From: Pedobacter nototheniae
Lineage (GTDB): Bacteria > Bacteroidota > Bacteroidia > Sphingobacteriales > Sphingobacteriaceae
DNA: 64,000 nucleotides
Direction of reading: 5' to 3'
Assembly: GCF_004335085.1 (NCBI RefSeq)
Contig: NZ_RQRS01000003.1
Span: 124,001-188,000, forward strand
In this document: in pieces, positions 1 through 7,282 of the stretch
Position numbering within the stretch: position 1 is the stretch's first letter
Layout: each line of letters opens with the position of its first letter
Translations under genes and position numbers: made by a program
The notes under the pieces: generated by a model
What the model saw: only the letters and a program-made list of their open reading frames with translations
Told to the model about the DNA's origin: nothing
Databases searched by the model: none

Positions 1-321
1 AATTATTTATTACCCCGCAAAATTCGGGACTGCAAAGATAGATAGAATACTTTTATTATCAAATAGTTGATTGAAAAAAGTTTACAGTTTAAGATTACCA
101 GTCATGTAGTTTTAAAAATAACCTTAATTACTAGTGGATAGTACAAGCGAAGTTAAGTGTGCATCTGTATAATGTTGACTAAAAAAATGCGATCAATAAA
201 TAAATATAATTCGTCAACTTGGGTTGTTTTTAGTGTTTATTTAGTTGTAATTCATGCGGTTATATGAAAATTAATTCCTTTTTATGCTAGGTTTATCCAA
301 TTAGATTTATTAAATTTAATT
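1..321. other. Intergenic region with an outward-facing promoter
   Basis: No gene is visible in this AT-rich stretch. The left end carries a likely minus-strand promoter (separate entry) that would drive a gene beyond the window edge, and a short CCCG/CGGG hairpin at about 14-29. The remainder presumably holds the promoter of the small secreted protein that starts at 322, but no convincing TAnnTTTG box was found for it. Confidence 0.5.
33..40 (-). promoter_or_regulatory. Candidate -7 box for a gene left of the window
   Basis: The plus strand reads CAAAGATA, which is TATCTTTG on the minus strand and a perfect match to the Bacteroidota -7 consensus TAnnTTTG. It is followed on the minus strand by a small CCCG...CGGG hairpin. 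It points out of the window, so its gene cannot be named. Confidence 0.4.
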
Positions 322-747
322 ATGAAGAAATTAGTTATATTTCTTGGTTTTCTATTTATAACTATTTATTCTGTACAGGCGCAAACTTATACGGGTTGTG
401 TACTTGTAAATAATGGAGGTTTGGAACTTCCACTAATTACGCCAGTATATAGCACACCTACTGGTGCAACTGTTCCTAATACAACATTATACTGTAATCC
501 TAATAATACTGTAGGCACAACAATACCTGTATATGGTTCGCCAATTGCCGGCTCTATTCCTGGCTTAAGGTGTTTCAGTACATCAATAAACCCACCATAT
601 ACCTATAGAAATTGTTATGTTAGTGGTTCTTGTGGTATTATTATGTCGGTAACAATTATAAGTTGCCCAATTGATAGTTATGTATGGCTGATCTGTTTTA
701 TTATAGGAATAATTGGTTTCATATCTATTAAAAAGGAAATAACCTAA
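322..747 (+). CDS. Small secreted protein with C-terminal membrane anchor or sorting-like tail
   Basis: I do not recognise a family for the body of this 141-residue protein. It has a clear signal peptide (residues 1-20, MKKLVIFLGF then a hydrophobic run ending VQA before Q21). The middle is rich in Pro, Thr, Asn and Tyr with scattered Cys. The C-terminus has a Pro-Ile-Asp motif at 116-118, a hydrophobic segment at about 120-135 and a basic end (KKEIT). Motif, membrane helix and basic tail together resemble the layout of the PID-CTERM class of sorting signals in Bacteroidota. The match is from memory and imperfect, so a plain membrane anchor is the alternative. The ATG start fits the signal peptide. 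The gene stands alone, 0.1 kb before the MscS channel. Confidence 0.6.
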   Translation: MKKLVIFLGFLFITIYSVQAQTYTGCVLVNNGGLELPLITPVYSTPTGATVPNTTLYCNPNNTVGTTIPVYGSPIAGSIPGLRCFSTSINPPYTYRNCYVSGSCGIIMSVTIISCPIDSYVWLICFIIGIIGFISIKKEIT

Positions 748-869
748 ATTATCGGCCTTATTTAAGGGGCTTAACAAAACCCTTCAGCTTCTAGTATCAA
801 ACAATCCTAATGAGCATTTGTTAATAAAAGGTCTATAGTCATTTCTATTTTTTACCAACCCTTTTATTG

Positions 870-1958
870 ATGCAGTATTTAGATCAAGCTTTTGGTTACA
901 CAATTCCTTTGTTTTTAAAGAATTTTCTTATAGCAGGTATTGCCGTTTTTGCTGGGATTTTGATAACCTATATTATTCATAAAATCTTTCTTGTTCTTTC
1001 TAAATGGTGGGATTTCATTCTTATTAAATCTACTATTAAACATTTGAGAGGGCCATTTAGCATTTTTATTCCACTGTTATTACTCAACTTTTCTCTATCA
1101 TTTATGGATCTGCAAACTATTTTTAGAAATCCGCTTTCGAAAATAGTTGAGGTGGCGCTTACCATTACGTTTGCTTATATTTTGATTCGCATTATTAATG
1201 TTTTTGAGGATTATTTTTATCTCAAATATGATTTGAATAAGGAGAATAATTTGAAGGAACGTAAAATAAGGACGCAAATGCAGTTTATCCGCAGAATTAT
1301 TGTTTCGTTAATTATTCTGGTTACCATTTCTATTATTTTATTAAGCTTTGAAAGTATGCGTAAAATAGGCGCAGGCTTGCTAACTGGAGTGGGTATAGGT
1401 GGAATTATTATCGGTTTCGCTGCCCAAAAATCATTGGGTAATTTGCTAGCTGGCTTTCAGATCGCTTTTACACAACCAATACGAATTGACGATGTTTTAA
1501 TCGTTGAAGGAGAATGGGGGAGGGTGGAAGAAATTACATTAACATACGTTGTTGTAAGTATTTGGGACCAAAGAAGGTTAATTTTGCCTATAACTTATTT
1601 TATAGAAAAACCTTTTCAAAATTGGACGCGTGTATCTGCGGATTTGTTGGGTACTGTATTTCTATATCTGGATTATACCATTCCGATAGAGCCTTTAAGG
1701 CAAGAGTTAACCCGATTGCTTACTACAAATTCACTTTGGGATAAAAGAGTAAATGTAGTTCAGGTTACGGATAGCAATAAAGATGGATCAATTGAAGTGC
1801 GTTTTTTGATGAGTGCGGCAAACTCATCAAGGGCTTTTGATTTACGCTGTTATGTTAGAGAGCAGATGATTGCTTTTATTCAAACCAATTATCCTCAGGG
1901 TTTACCAAAGAAAAGATTGGAGTTTAAAGAAAATATCCAGTCACCAAATATGTTTTAG
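870..1958 (+). CDS. MscS-family small-conductance mechanosensitive ion channel
   Basis: This is an inner-membrane channel that opens on membrane tension and releases solutes during hypo-osmotic shock. Hydrophobic segments lie at about residues 18-43, 65-82, 92-112 and 140-160. The pore helix at 166-200 is rich in Gly and Ala (GAGLLTGVGIGG, then GFAAQKSLGNLLAGF), the hallmark of MscS TM3. A beta domain follows (RIDDVLIVEGEWGRVEEI) and then a C-terminal alpha/beta domain. At about 362 residues it is near the size of a simple MscS protein. I chose ATG 870; a TTG three bases earlier (867) is in frame but less likely. The stop codon lies inside a terminator-like hairpin. No partner gene is nearby. 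Confidence 0.93.
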   Translation: MQYLDQAFGYTIPLFLKNFLIAGIAVFAGILITYIIHKIFLVLSKWWDFILIKSTIKHLRGPFSIFIPLLLLNFSLSFMDLQTIFRNPLSKIVEVALTITFAYILIRIINVFEDYFYLKYDLNKENNLKERKIRTQMQFIRRIIVSLIILVTISIILLSFESMRKIGAGLLTGVGIGGIIIGFAAQKSLGNLLAGFQIAFTQPIRIDDVLIVEGEWGRVEEITLTYVVVSIWDQRRLILPITYFIEKPFQNWTRVSADLLGTVFLYLDYTIPIEPLRQELTRLLTTNSLWDKRVNVVQVTDSNKDGSIEVRFLMSAANSSRAFDLRCYVREQMIAFIQTNYPQGLPKKRLEFKENIQSPNMF

Positions 1959-1970
1959 TGACTGGATATT
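1932..1970. terminator. Bidirectional terminator overlapping the end of the mscS-like gene
   Basis: A 13-bp perfect inverted repeat (AATATCCAGTCAC at 1932-1944, GTGACTGGATATT at 1958-1970) lies between two convergent genes. Its left arm is inside the last codons of the channel gene and its loop holds the stop codon. T-rich sequence follows on the plus side. Confidence 0.75.
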
Positions 1971-1974
1971 TATT

Positions 1975-4263
1975 TTATTTAAACATTCCTTTAAGCTTAG
2001 CTAGTTTTTCTTGCAAATCGCCATCTGCATCTTTAGTTTCGTGTTTAGGCTTAAAGTTTGATTTATTGTTGTTTTTAAAATCTTGTTTAGGTCTATTATC
2101 TCTTTGTTTTTCTCTTTCAGCCTTTGGTTTAGGAGTTTCTTCAGTTTTCATTGATAAAGAAATTCGCTTACGAGCCTCGTCAACTTCCATAACGGTTACC
2201 TCTACTTTTTGGTGCACCTTAACCACATCATTTGGGTTTGCAATAAAGCGATTGGCTAGCTGGCTTGTGTGTACAAGGCCATCCTGATGAACGCCTATAT
2301 CAACAAAGGCACCAAAATTGGTGATATTGGTTACAATACCAGGTAATTTCATTCCTATTCTTAAATCCGAAATCGCATTTACACCATCAGTAAAGCTGAA
2401 AGCTTCAAACTGCTCACGGGGATCTCGACCTGGTTTTGCAAGTTCTTTTAAAATATCTGTTAAGGTTGGCAAACCAATCTCGCTCGTTACATACTGCTGA
2501 GGCTTAATTTGTTTTTGCAGTTGTGTATCTTTCATTAAAGCAGAAACAGTTGTGCCTAAATCTTTCGCCATTTTATCTACTACAGCATAGCGCTCTGGGT
2601 GAACTCCACTAGTATCTAAAACATTTTCTGCATTGCGAATACGTAAGAAGCCTGCCGCTTGTTCATATGCTTTATCCCCTAGACGAGGAACTTTTTTCAA
2701 GCTTTCACGGTTTTTAAATGCTCCGTTTGTGTTTCTGTAATCCACAATATTTTGCGCCAATGTTGGTCCTAAGCCAGAAACGTAAGCTAAAATTTGCTTC
2801 GATGCTGTGTTTAATTCCACACCAACTGCATTTACAGCACTAATAACTGTATCATCCAAACTCTGTTGTAATTTATTTTGATCCACATCATGCTGATATT
2901 GACCTACACCAATAGATTTCGGATCAATTTTTACCAATTCGGCTAATGGATCCATTAAACGGCGACCAATAGAAACCGCACCACGAACGGTAATATCTTG
3001 AGTTGGGAATTCTTCGCGGGCAACTTCCGAAGCTGAATAAATTGATGCACCACTTTCATTTACCATTACGATGGTAACATTAGGCAAATTTAAACTGCGT
3101 ACAAAAGATTCTGTTTCTCTACCTGCAGTTCCATTTCCGATGGCAATGGCTTCCACATCATATTTTTTGCAAAGTTCCTCTATCGTAAATTCAGCATTTT
3201 TAACGTTGCCTTGTCCGGTATGCGGATAAATGGCAGTGTTTTCTAAAAGCTGACCTTGTTTATCCAAACAAACTACTTTGCAGCCTGTACGGAAACCTGG
3301 ATCTATTGCCAACACATTTTTTTGTCCCATGGGAGCTGCTAACAATAGCTGGCGGGCATTTTCAGCGAAGACACGAATAGCTTCTTCATCTGCCTTTTGT
3401 TTAGTTAAAACACGAAGCTCTGTTTCCATTGCAGGTTCTAGCAAACGTTTATAACCATCTTCTAAAGCCTGCTGAACTTGTTTTGATGCAGCATTGTTAG
3501 CTGTAATGAATTGGTTTTCTAAAATAGCAATTGCATCTTCTTGCGGAGGTAAGGCATCAAGACGTAAAATTAATTCCTTTTCGCCGCGGCGCATGGCCAA
3601 AACACGGTGTGAAGCAGCCGTTTTTACAGGCTCATTCCATTCAAAGTAATCCTTGTATTTTATGCCCTCTTCTTCTTTGCCTTTAATTACTTCGGCCTTA
3701 AACTCTGCCTTTTCCTGAAAATAATGGCGCATTTTGGTACGAGCTTCAGCATTTTCTGAAATCATTTCGGCAATAATATCTCTGGCACCGGCCAATGCTT
3801 CATCAAAAGAATTTACACCTTTTTCAGTATCAATAAATTTATCAGCTGCAGCTTCCAGATCGAAACCATTTTGCTCAAAAATTTGTAAAGCCAAAGGTTC
3901 CAGTCCTTTTTCTTTCGCCATACTTGCTCTTGTTTTGCGCTTTGGCTTGTATGGTAAATAAATATCTTCAAGCAGCGAAATAGTTTCTGCTTCGTTTATT
4001 TGTTTTTCTAATTCTGGGGTTAATTTACCCAAATCGGTCATAGATTTTAAAATCGCTTCGCGGCGTTTATCTAAGTCCCGTAGTTGCTGCATTCTATCAC
4101 GGATTGCGGCAACTTGTACTTCATCCAAACTTCCTGTTAACTCTTTACGGTAGCGGGAAATGAAAGGCACAGTTGCACCTTCATCTAATAAATCGATGGT
4201 TGCGGTTACTTGTTTTTCCGCAACTTTTAATTCAGATGCGATGGTTTTATGGTGAGCTTGCAT
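1975..4263 (-). CDS. tex: Tex family S1 RNA-binding transcription accessory protein
   Basis: Tex proteins are cytoplasmic nucleic-acid-binding factors linked to transcription. The order of domains is typical. An N-terminal Tex region starts at about residue 5. A YqgF/RNase H-like domain begins near 318 (VLAIDPGFRTGCKVVCLD). Helix-hairpin-helix repeats lie near 495-540 (GLGPTLAQNIVDYRNTNGAF). An S1 domain lies near 645-710 (GIVTNITNFGAFVDIGVHQD). A Lys/Asn-rich basic tail of about 50 residues follows. The length of 762 matches the family. The start is the ATG at 4263, with a candidate -7 box at 4289-4296. The gene is transcribed alone and converges on the mscS-like gene. Confidence 0.95.
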   Translation of the reverse strand: MQAHHKTIASELKVAEKQVTATIDLLDEGATVPFISRYRKELTGSLDEVQVAAIRDRMQQLRDLDKRREAILKSMTDLGKLTPELEKQINEAETISLLEDIYLPYKPKRKTRASMAKEKGLEPLALQIFEQNGFDLEAAADKFIDTEKGVNSFDEALAGARDIIAEMISENAEARTKMRHYFQEKAEFKAEVIKGKEEEGIKYKDYFEWNEPVKTAASHRVLAMRRGEKELILRLDALPPQEDAIAILENQFITANNAASKQVQQALEDGYKRLLEPAMETELRVLTKQKADEEAIRVFAENARQLLLAAPMGQKNVLAIDPGFRTGCKVVCLDKQGQLLENTAIYPHTGQGNVKNAEFTIEELCKKYDVEAIAIGNGTAGRETESFVRSLNLPNVTIVMVNESGASIYSASEVAREEFPTQDITVRGAVSIGRRLMDPLAELVKIDPKSIGVGQYQHDVDQNKLQQSLDDTVISAVNAVGVELNTASKQILAYVSGLGPTLAQNIVDYRNTNGAFKNRESLKKVPRLGDKAYEQAAGFLRIRNAENVLDTSGVHPERYAVVDKMAKDLGTTVSALMKDTQLQKQIKPQQYVTSEIGLPTLTDILKELAKPGRDPREQFEAFSFTDGVNAISDLRIGMKLPGIVTNITNFGAFVDIGVHQDGLVHTSQLANRFIANPNDVVKVHQKVEVTVMEVDEARKRISLSMKTEETPKPKAEREKQRDNRPKQDFKNNNKSNFKPKHETKDADGDLQEKLAKLKGMFK

Positions 4264-4288
4264 TTTTCTTTTCTAAAATTAAGGGAGG

Positions 4289-4296
4289 CAAATCTA
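4289..4296 (-). promoter_or_regulatory. Candidate -7 box for tex
   Basis: The plus strand reads CAAATCTA, which is TAGATTTG on the minus strand and fits TAnnTTTG. It lies 25 bases upstream of the tex ATG. Confidence 0.4.
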
Positions 4297-4394
4297 ATCA
4301 GGATTTATGATAATTAGGGATTTTTAAAATGAAGTTTTCCACCGATTTTTGTGAGTAAATTGTTAAACTAAATAAAGTTGATAACAAGGTTTTG

Positions 4395-4775
4395 CTATAG
4401 GTTATTGACTCTTTTAGCTTCTTTAGTTAGGTCTTCTTTCATTCTGAACTTAACAATTTTAGCAATTAAGGCTAATGGCATTGGTTTATCTATTGGGAAT
4501 TGTACTGCTCCTTTTGATGATTTATAATTAGAAAGATCTTCTTTAAAAGCAATTAATGAAGCGGGCATCGGATAGAAACCTATGTGTTTTTTATAAGCTG
4601 CGAAATAGACTAAAATTCCATTTTGTTTAAAAGCTGGCATGCCATAACTGATTACTTCTTCGGCATTTGGAGCAGCTTTTTTAATCGCTGTACGCACTTG
4701 ATCCAATATAACCTGAGTTTCTATTGGAAACTGGAAAACGTATTCTTCAAAATTTTTAGGCTTTGCAGCAAGCAT
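4395..4775 (-). CDS. DUF1801 / YdhG-like protein
   Basis: This 126-residue soluble protein belongs to the DUF1801 (YdhG-like) family. Family features seen here are the N-terminal phrase FEEYVFQFP, the motif EEVISYGMPAF near residues 39-49, and FYPMP followed by a C-terminal FPIDKPMPLALIAKIVKFR stretch. A Bacillus member of this fold is annotated as an intracellular iron chaperone, but the role in this organism is unknown. The start is an ATG at 4775. It stands alone between tex and pdhB, with no sign of an operon. Confidence 0.85.
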   Translation of the reverse strand: MLAAKPKNFEEYVFQFPIETQVILDQVRTAIKKAAPNAEEVISYGMPAFKQNGILVYFAAYKKHIGFYPMPASLIAFKEDLSNYKSSKGAVQFPIDKPMPLALIAKIVKFRMKEDLTKEAKRVNNL

Positions 4776-5101
4776 TTTGTTCTGTTTTTTATCTAATATA
4801 AAATATTTGCCTGAGATCTGGGTTATGGGAAGAAGCCGAATTAACTAAACCCGACAGAAATGGAAATCCTTTTTGGTAATTTTTCAGAAATAAATTAGAG
4901 GTGATTACCAAAAAGATTGCAGTGTACGGCGGGACTAACCGACGCTAAAAATCACTGAAAGTGCTTTACTGATTAATAATAGAAAGATTGCCAACAGCTA
5001 ACTTACCTGTGTTAACGAAAAAATCCTCTAAGATTTAACTTAGAGGATTTTTAATATTTAAGTCTTAGACAAGCTTAGACTGACAGTCGAATTAATGACA
5101 A
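4776..5101. other. Intergenic region with a REP-like inverted repeat and a terminator
   Basis: There is no gene here. A 12-bp perfect inverted repeat (CTTTTTGGTAAT at 4869-4880, ATTACCAAAAAG at 4904-4915) is followed by a GC-richer stretch (about 4916-4946) unlike its surroundings. I read it as a dispersed palindromic element. The right end holds the terminator of the pyruvate dehydrogenase gene (separate entry). Confidence 0.5.
5018..5053 (-). terminator. Rho-independent terminator of pdhB
   Basis: A 12-bp stem (AAATCCTCTAAG at 5021-5032 with CTTAGAGGATTT at 5039-5050) and a 6-base loop lie about 50 bases past the pdhB stop. The A-run on the plus side gives a U-tract on the minus-strand transcript. 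Confidence 0.8.
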
Positions 5102-6088
5102 TTATTTTTTAACGTACATAGATTCTTTTACAGCTTTAACTACACGCTCTGCATTTGGTAAACTTGCTGCAATTAAAGTTGGAGAATATGGAAGTGGTAC
5201 ATCTGCACAAGTGATACGCAATACCGGTGCATCTAAATAATCGAATGCATTTTTTTGTACGTTGAAAGCGATTTCACCAGAAAGTGAAGCCAATGGCCAT
5301 GCTTCTTCAACAACAACTAAACGGTTGGTTTTCTTAACAGATTCGATAATTGTTGCATAATCAATAGGACGTACGGTACGTAAATCGATTACTTCAACGT
5401 TGATTCCTTCTTTAGCTAATTCTTCAACCGCTGGATTTACAACACGGGTTAACATTTTACCGAAAGTTACAATTGTAACGTCAGTTCCTTGTTTTACAAC
5501 GTTTGCTTTACCTAACTCGATGTAGTATTCGCCTTCAGGTACATCACCTTTATCGCCATACATTACCTCAGATTCCATGAAAATAACTGGATCTGGATCA
5601 ATGATAGATTGTTTTAATAAACCTTTTGCATCGTAAGGAGTAGCTGGAACAACAACTTTTAATCCTGGAGTATTTGCATACCAGTTTTCGAAGTTTTGTG
5701 AGTGTTGCGCACCTAACTGGCCTGCGTTACCTGTTGGGCCACGAAATACCATAGGGCAAGAAAACTGACCGCCACTCATTGATAAAATTTTAGCTGCACC
5801 ATTGATAATCTGATCGATAGCTACCAATGAGAAGTTAAATGTCATAAACTCTACAATTGGAATAAGGCCAGCTGTTGCGGCACCAGTTGCTATACCTGCA
5901 AAACCTAATTCGGCAATTGGGGTATCAATAATTCGTTTAGCACCAAATTCATCAAGCATGCCTTGACTTACTTTGTATGCTCCGTTATATTCTGCTACTT
6001 CTTCACCTAATAAAAAAACGCGGTCATCTTTGCGCATTTCTTCACTCATGGCTTCGCGTAGTGCTTCTCTAAATTGGATTTCTCTCAT
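5102..6088 (-). CDS. pdhB: Pyruvate dehydrogenase E1 component, beta subunit
   Basis: This is the beta subunit of the alpha2beta2 E1 enzyme, which decarboxylates pyruvate with thiamine diphosphate and passes the acetyl group to the E2 lipoyl domain. It has the transketolase pyrimidine-binding domain at the N-terminus (REIQFREALREAMSEEM, then LLGEEVAEYNGAYKV) and the C-terminal transketolase domain (VIDLRTVRPIDYATI, VVVEEAWPLASLSGEIAF). From ATG 6088 it has 328 residues, as expected. The reading frame extends 8 codons upstream to a TTG, but the family start is MREIQF, so I use 6088. The alpha subunit and E2 are not in the window, so the complex is encoded at split loci. Confidence 0.95.
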   Translation of the reverse strand: MREIQFREALREAMSEEMRKDDRVFLLGEEVAEYNGAYKVSQGMLDEFGAKRIIDTPIAELGFAGIATGAATAGLIPIVEFMTFNFSLVAIDQIINGAAKILSMSGGQFSCPMVFRGPTGNAGQLGAQHSQNFENWYANTPGLKVVVPATPYDAKGLLKQSIIDPDPVIFMESEVMYGDKGDVPEGEYYIELGKANVVKQGTDVTIVTFGKMLTRVVNPAVEELAKEGINVEVIDLRTVRPIDYATIIESVKKTNRLVVVEEAWPLASLSGEIAFNVQKNAFDYLDAPVLRITCADVPLPYSPTLIAASLPNAERVVKAVKESMYVKK

Positions 6089-6109
6089 TGTAAATTTTAA
6101 TAACAGCGG

Positions 6110-6117
6110 CAAATATA
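6110..6117 (-). promoter_or_regulatory. Candidate -7 box for pdhB
   Basis: The plus strand reads CAAATATA (TATATTTG on the minus strand), a match to TAnnTTTG 21 bases before the pdhB ATG. Its position also argues against the upstream TTG start, which would overlap the box. Confidence 0.4.
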
Positions 6118-6285
6118 ATTATTAATCGCTTTGAAACCAAAGGCAATAATGCGTGTGTTTTGTAATAATTATGCTTAGTTAAAAAGATTTTTGGTTGGTT
6201 TTAAGAGTGATAATTGTTGAATATTTAGTGAACTGTAAAATTAAATTGGGAAATTATATTTTTGAAGTAGCGTTTGTATTAAAGC

Positions 6286-6642
6286 TTAAGCTTTTTGCGA
6301 AATATCTTCTCCAAAATGGATAATATTACCATTGTTATCTAAAATAGAAAACTGACGCATTCCCCAAGGCATATCTTTTAATTTTCCGTTGGGATGTACC
6401 ACCTCTTGTTTTTGATATTCAACATAAAGTTTATTCACTTCGGTTACATAAATGTAGCACCCAGTATTTTTAGGTACAGTTTCATCATCGGTTGGCCAAA
6501 GGTGAATGCCAATTTCATCTTTACTAAAAATTAAATAACCATCCCAATTATTGTGAAAAGTGAAACCTAGTTTCTCGGTATAAAATTTAATAGTTTCTTC
6601 GGCATTTAGCGAGGCGAGAATTGGTGTTGCAGTTTTAAGCAT
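6286..6642 (-). CDS. VOC superfamily protein (bleomycin-resistance / glyoxalase-like)
   Basis: This 118-residue protein has the paired beta-alpha-beta-beta-beta layout of the vicinal oxygen chelate fold. Visible parts are ILASLNAEETIKFYTEKLGF at residues 8-27, a middle IGIHLWP segment, and a C-terminal PWGMRQFSILDNNGNIIHFGE typical of bleomycin-binding-type members. Such proteins bind or modify small molecules, but the substrate cannot be told from the sequence. It lies 22 bases downstream of a GNAT gene on the same strand, so the two are probably cotranscribed. Confidence 0.85.
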   Translation of the reverse strand: MLKTATPILASLNAEETIKFYTEKLGFTFHNNWDGYLIFSKDEIGIHLWPTDDETVPKNTGCYIYVTEVNKLYVEYQKQEVVHPNGKLKDMPWGMRQFSILDNNGNIIHFGEDISQKA

Positions 6643-6664
6643 AGTTTTAAATCTTATTCTAAAT

Positions 6665-7222
6665 TTAGTGATTTGGATTTAACAAGCCATAAATTTCACT
6701 ATCTAAAAATTGTCCTCTAAAATAAAAATCCTCTTTAAAATAAGCTTCCTTAACAAAGCCGTGTTTCTTTAAAATTTGTCTGGATGCATCATTTTCAGGG
6801 TTAATATTCGCTTTTATAGAATGGAGATTAATATTTTCAAAGCCAAAGGCGATTGTTTTAATAAGTGCTTCTGATATGATTCCTTTTCTCCAATAATCAG
6901 GTTGTAACATATAACCAATTTCTGCCCTGTGGTTGGCGTAATCTGTTCTCCAATAGCCTATAGAGCCAATCATTTGCTCGGGGTTTTCTTTTAAAGCAAT
7001 TACCCAAGCCAAATTTTCTCCCTTTTCAAAACCTTCATTAAATGAGGTAATAAAAGTTTTTATTTCAAAGAGATCTTTTGGTCTTTCTCTATCAATATAC
7101 TGCATTATGGTTTCGTTTGTTCGCATTGCAAATAGCATATCGGCATCTGTTAGTGCATGCTCACGAAGTATTAATCTGTCGGTTTCTAAGTGTGGAAACT
7201 TGGTGAAATTAAGGTTTAGCAT
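6665..7222 (-). CDS. GNAT family N-acetyltransferase (RimJ/RimL type)
   Basis: This is a 185-residue acetyl-CoA-dependent acetyltransferase. The N-terminal phrase LETDRLILREHALTDADMLF is typical of RimJ/RimL-type members. Motif A is seen in the region GYMLQPDYWRKGIISEAL, and the later HSIKANINPENDASRQILKK and HGFVKEAYF segments match the GNAT C-terminal half. The family acetylates ribosomal protein termini or small amines, and the target here is unknown. It follows the addB-like gene by 60 bases and precedes the VOC gene by 22, at the end of a long minus-strand run. Confidence 0.88.
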   Translation of the reverse strand: MLNLNFTKFPHLETDRLILREHALTDADMLFAMRTNETIMQYIDRERPKDLFEIKTFITSFNEGFEKGENLAWVIALKENPEQMIGSIGYWRTDYANHRAEIGYMLQPDYWRKGIISEALIKTIAFGFENINLHSIKANINPENDASRQILKKHGFVKEAYFKEDFYFRGQFLDSEIYGLLNPNH

Positions 7223-7282
7223 AATGAATCTTTTATAAGCACAAATTTATATTTATCTACTTCGATTTTGATATTGTAAAGC

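Noticed and set aside
583..777. 64-codon frame on the minus strand
   Set aside because: It lies opposite the small secreted protein, has no family features, and is best explained as a shadow frame.
6089..6112. TTG upstream start for pdhB
   Set aside because: The family begins at MREIQF (ATG 6088), and the TTG falls on the promoter box.
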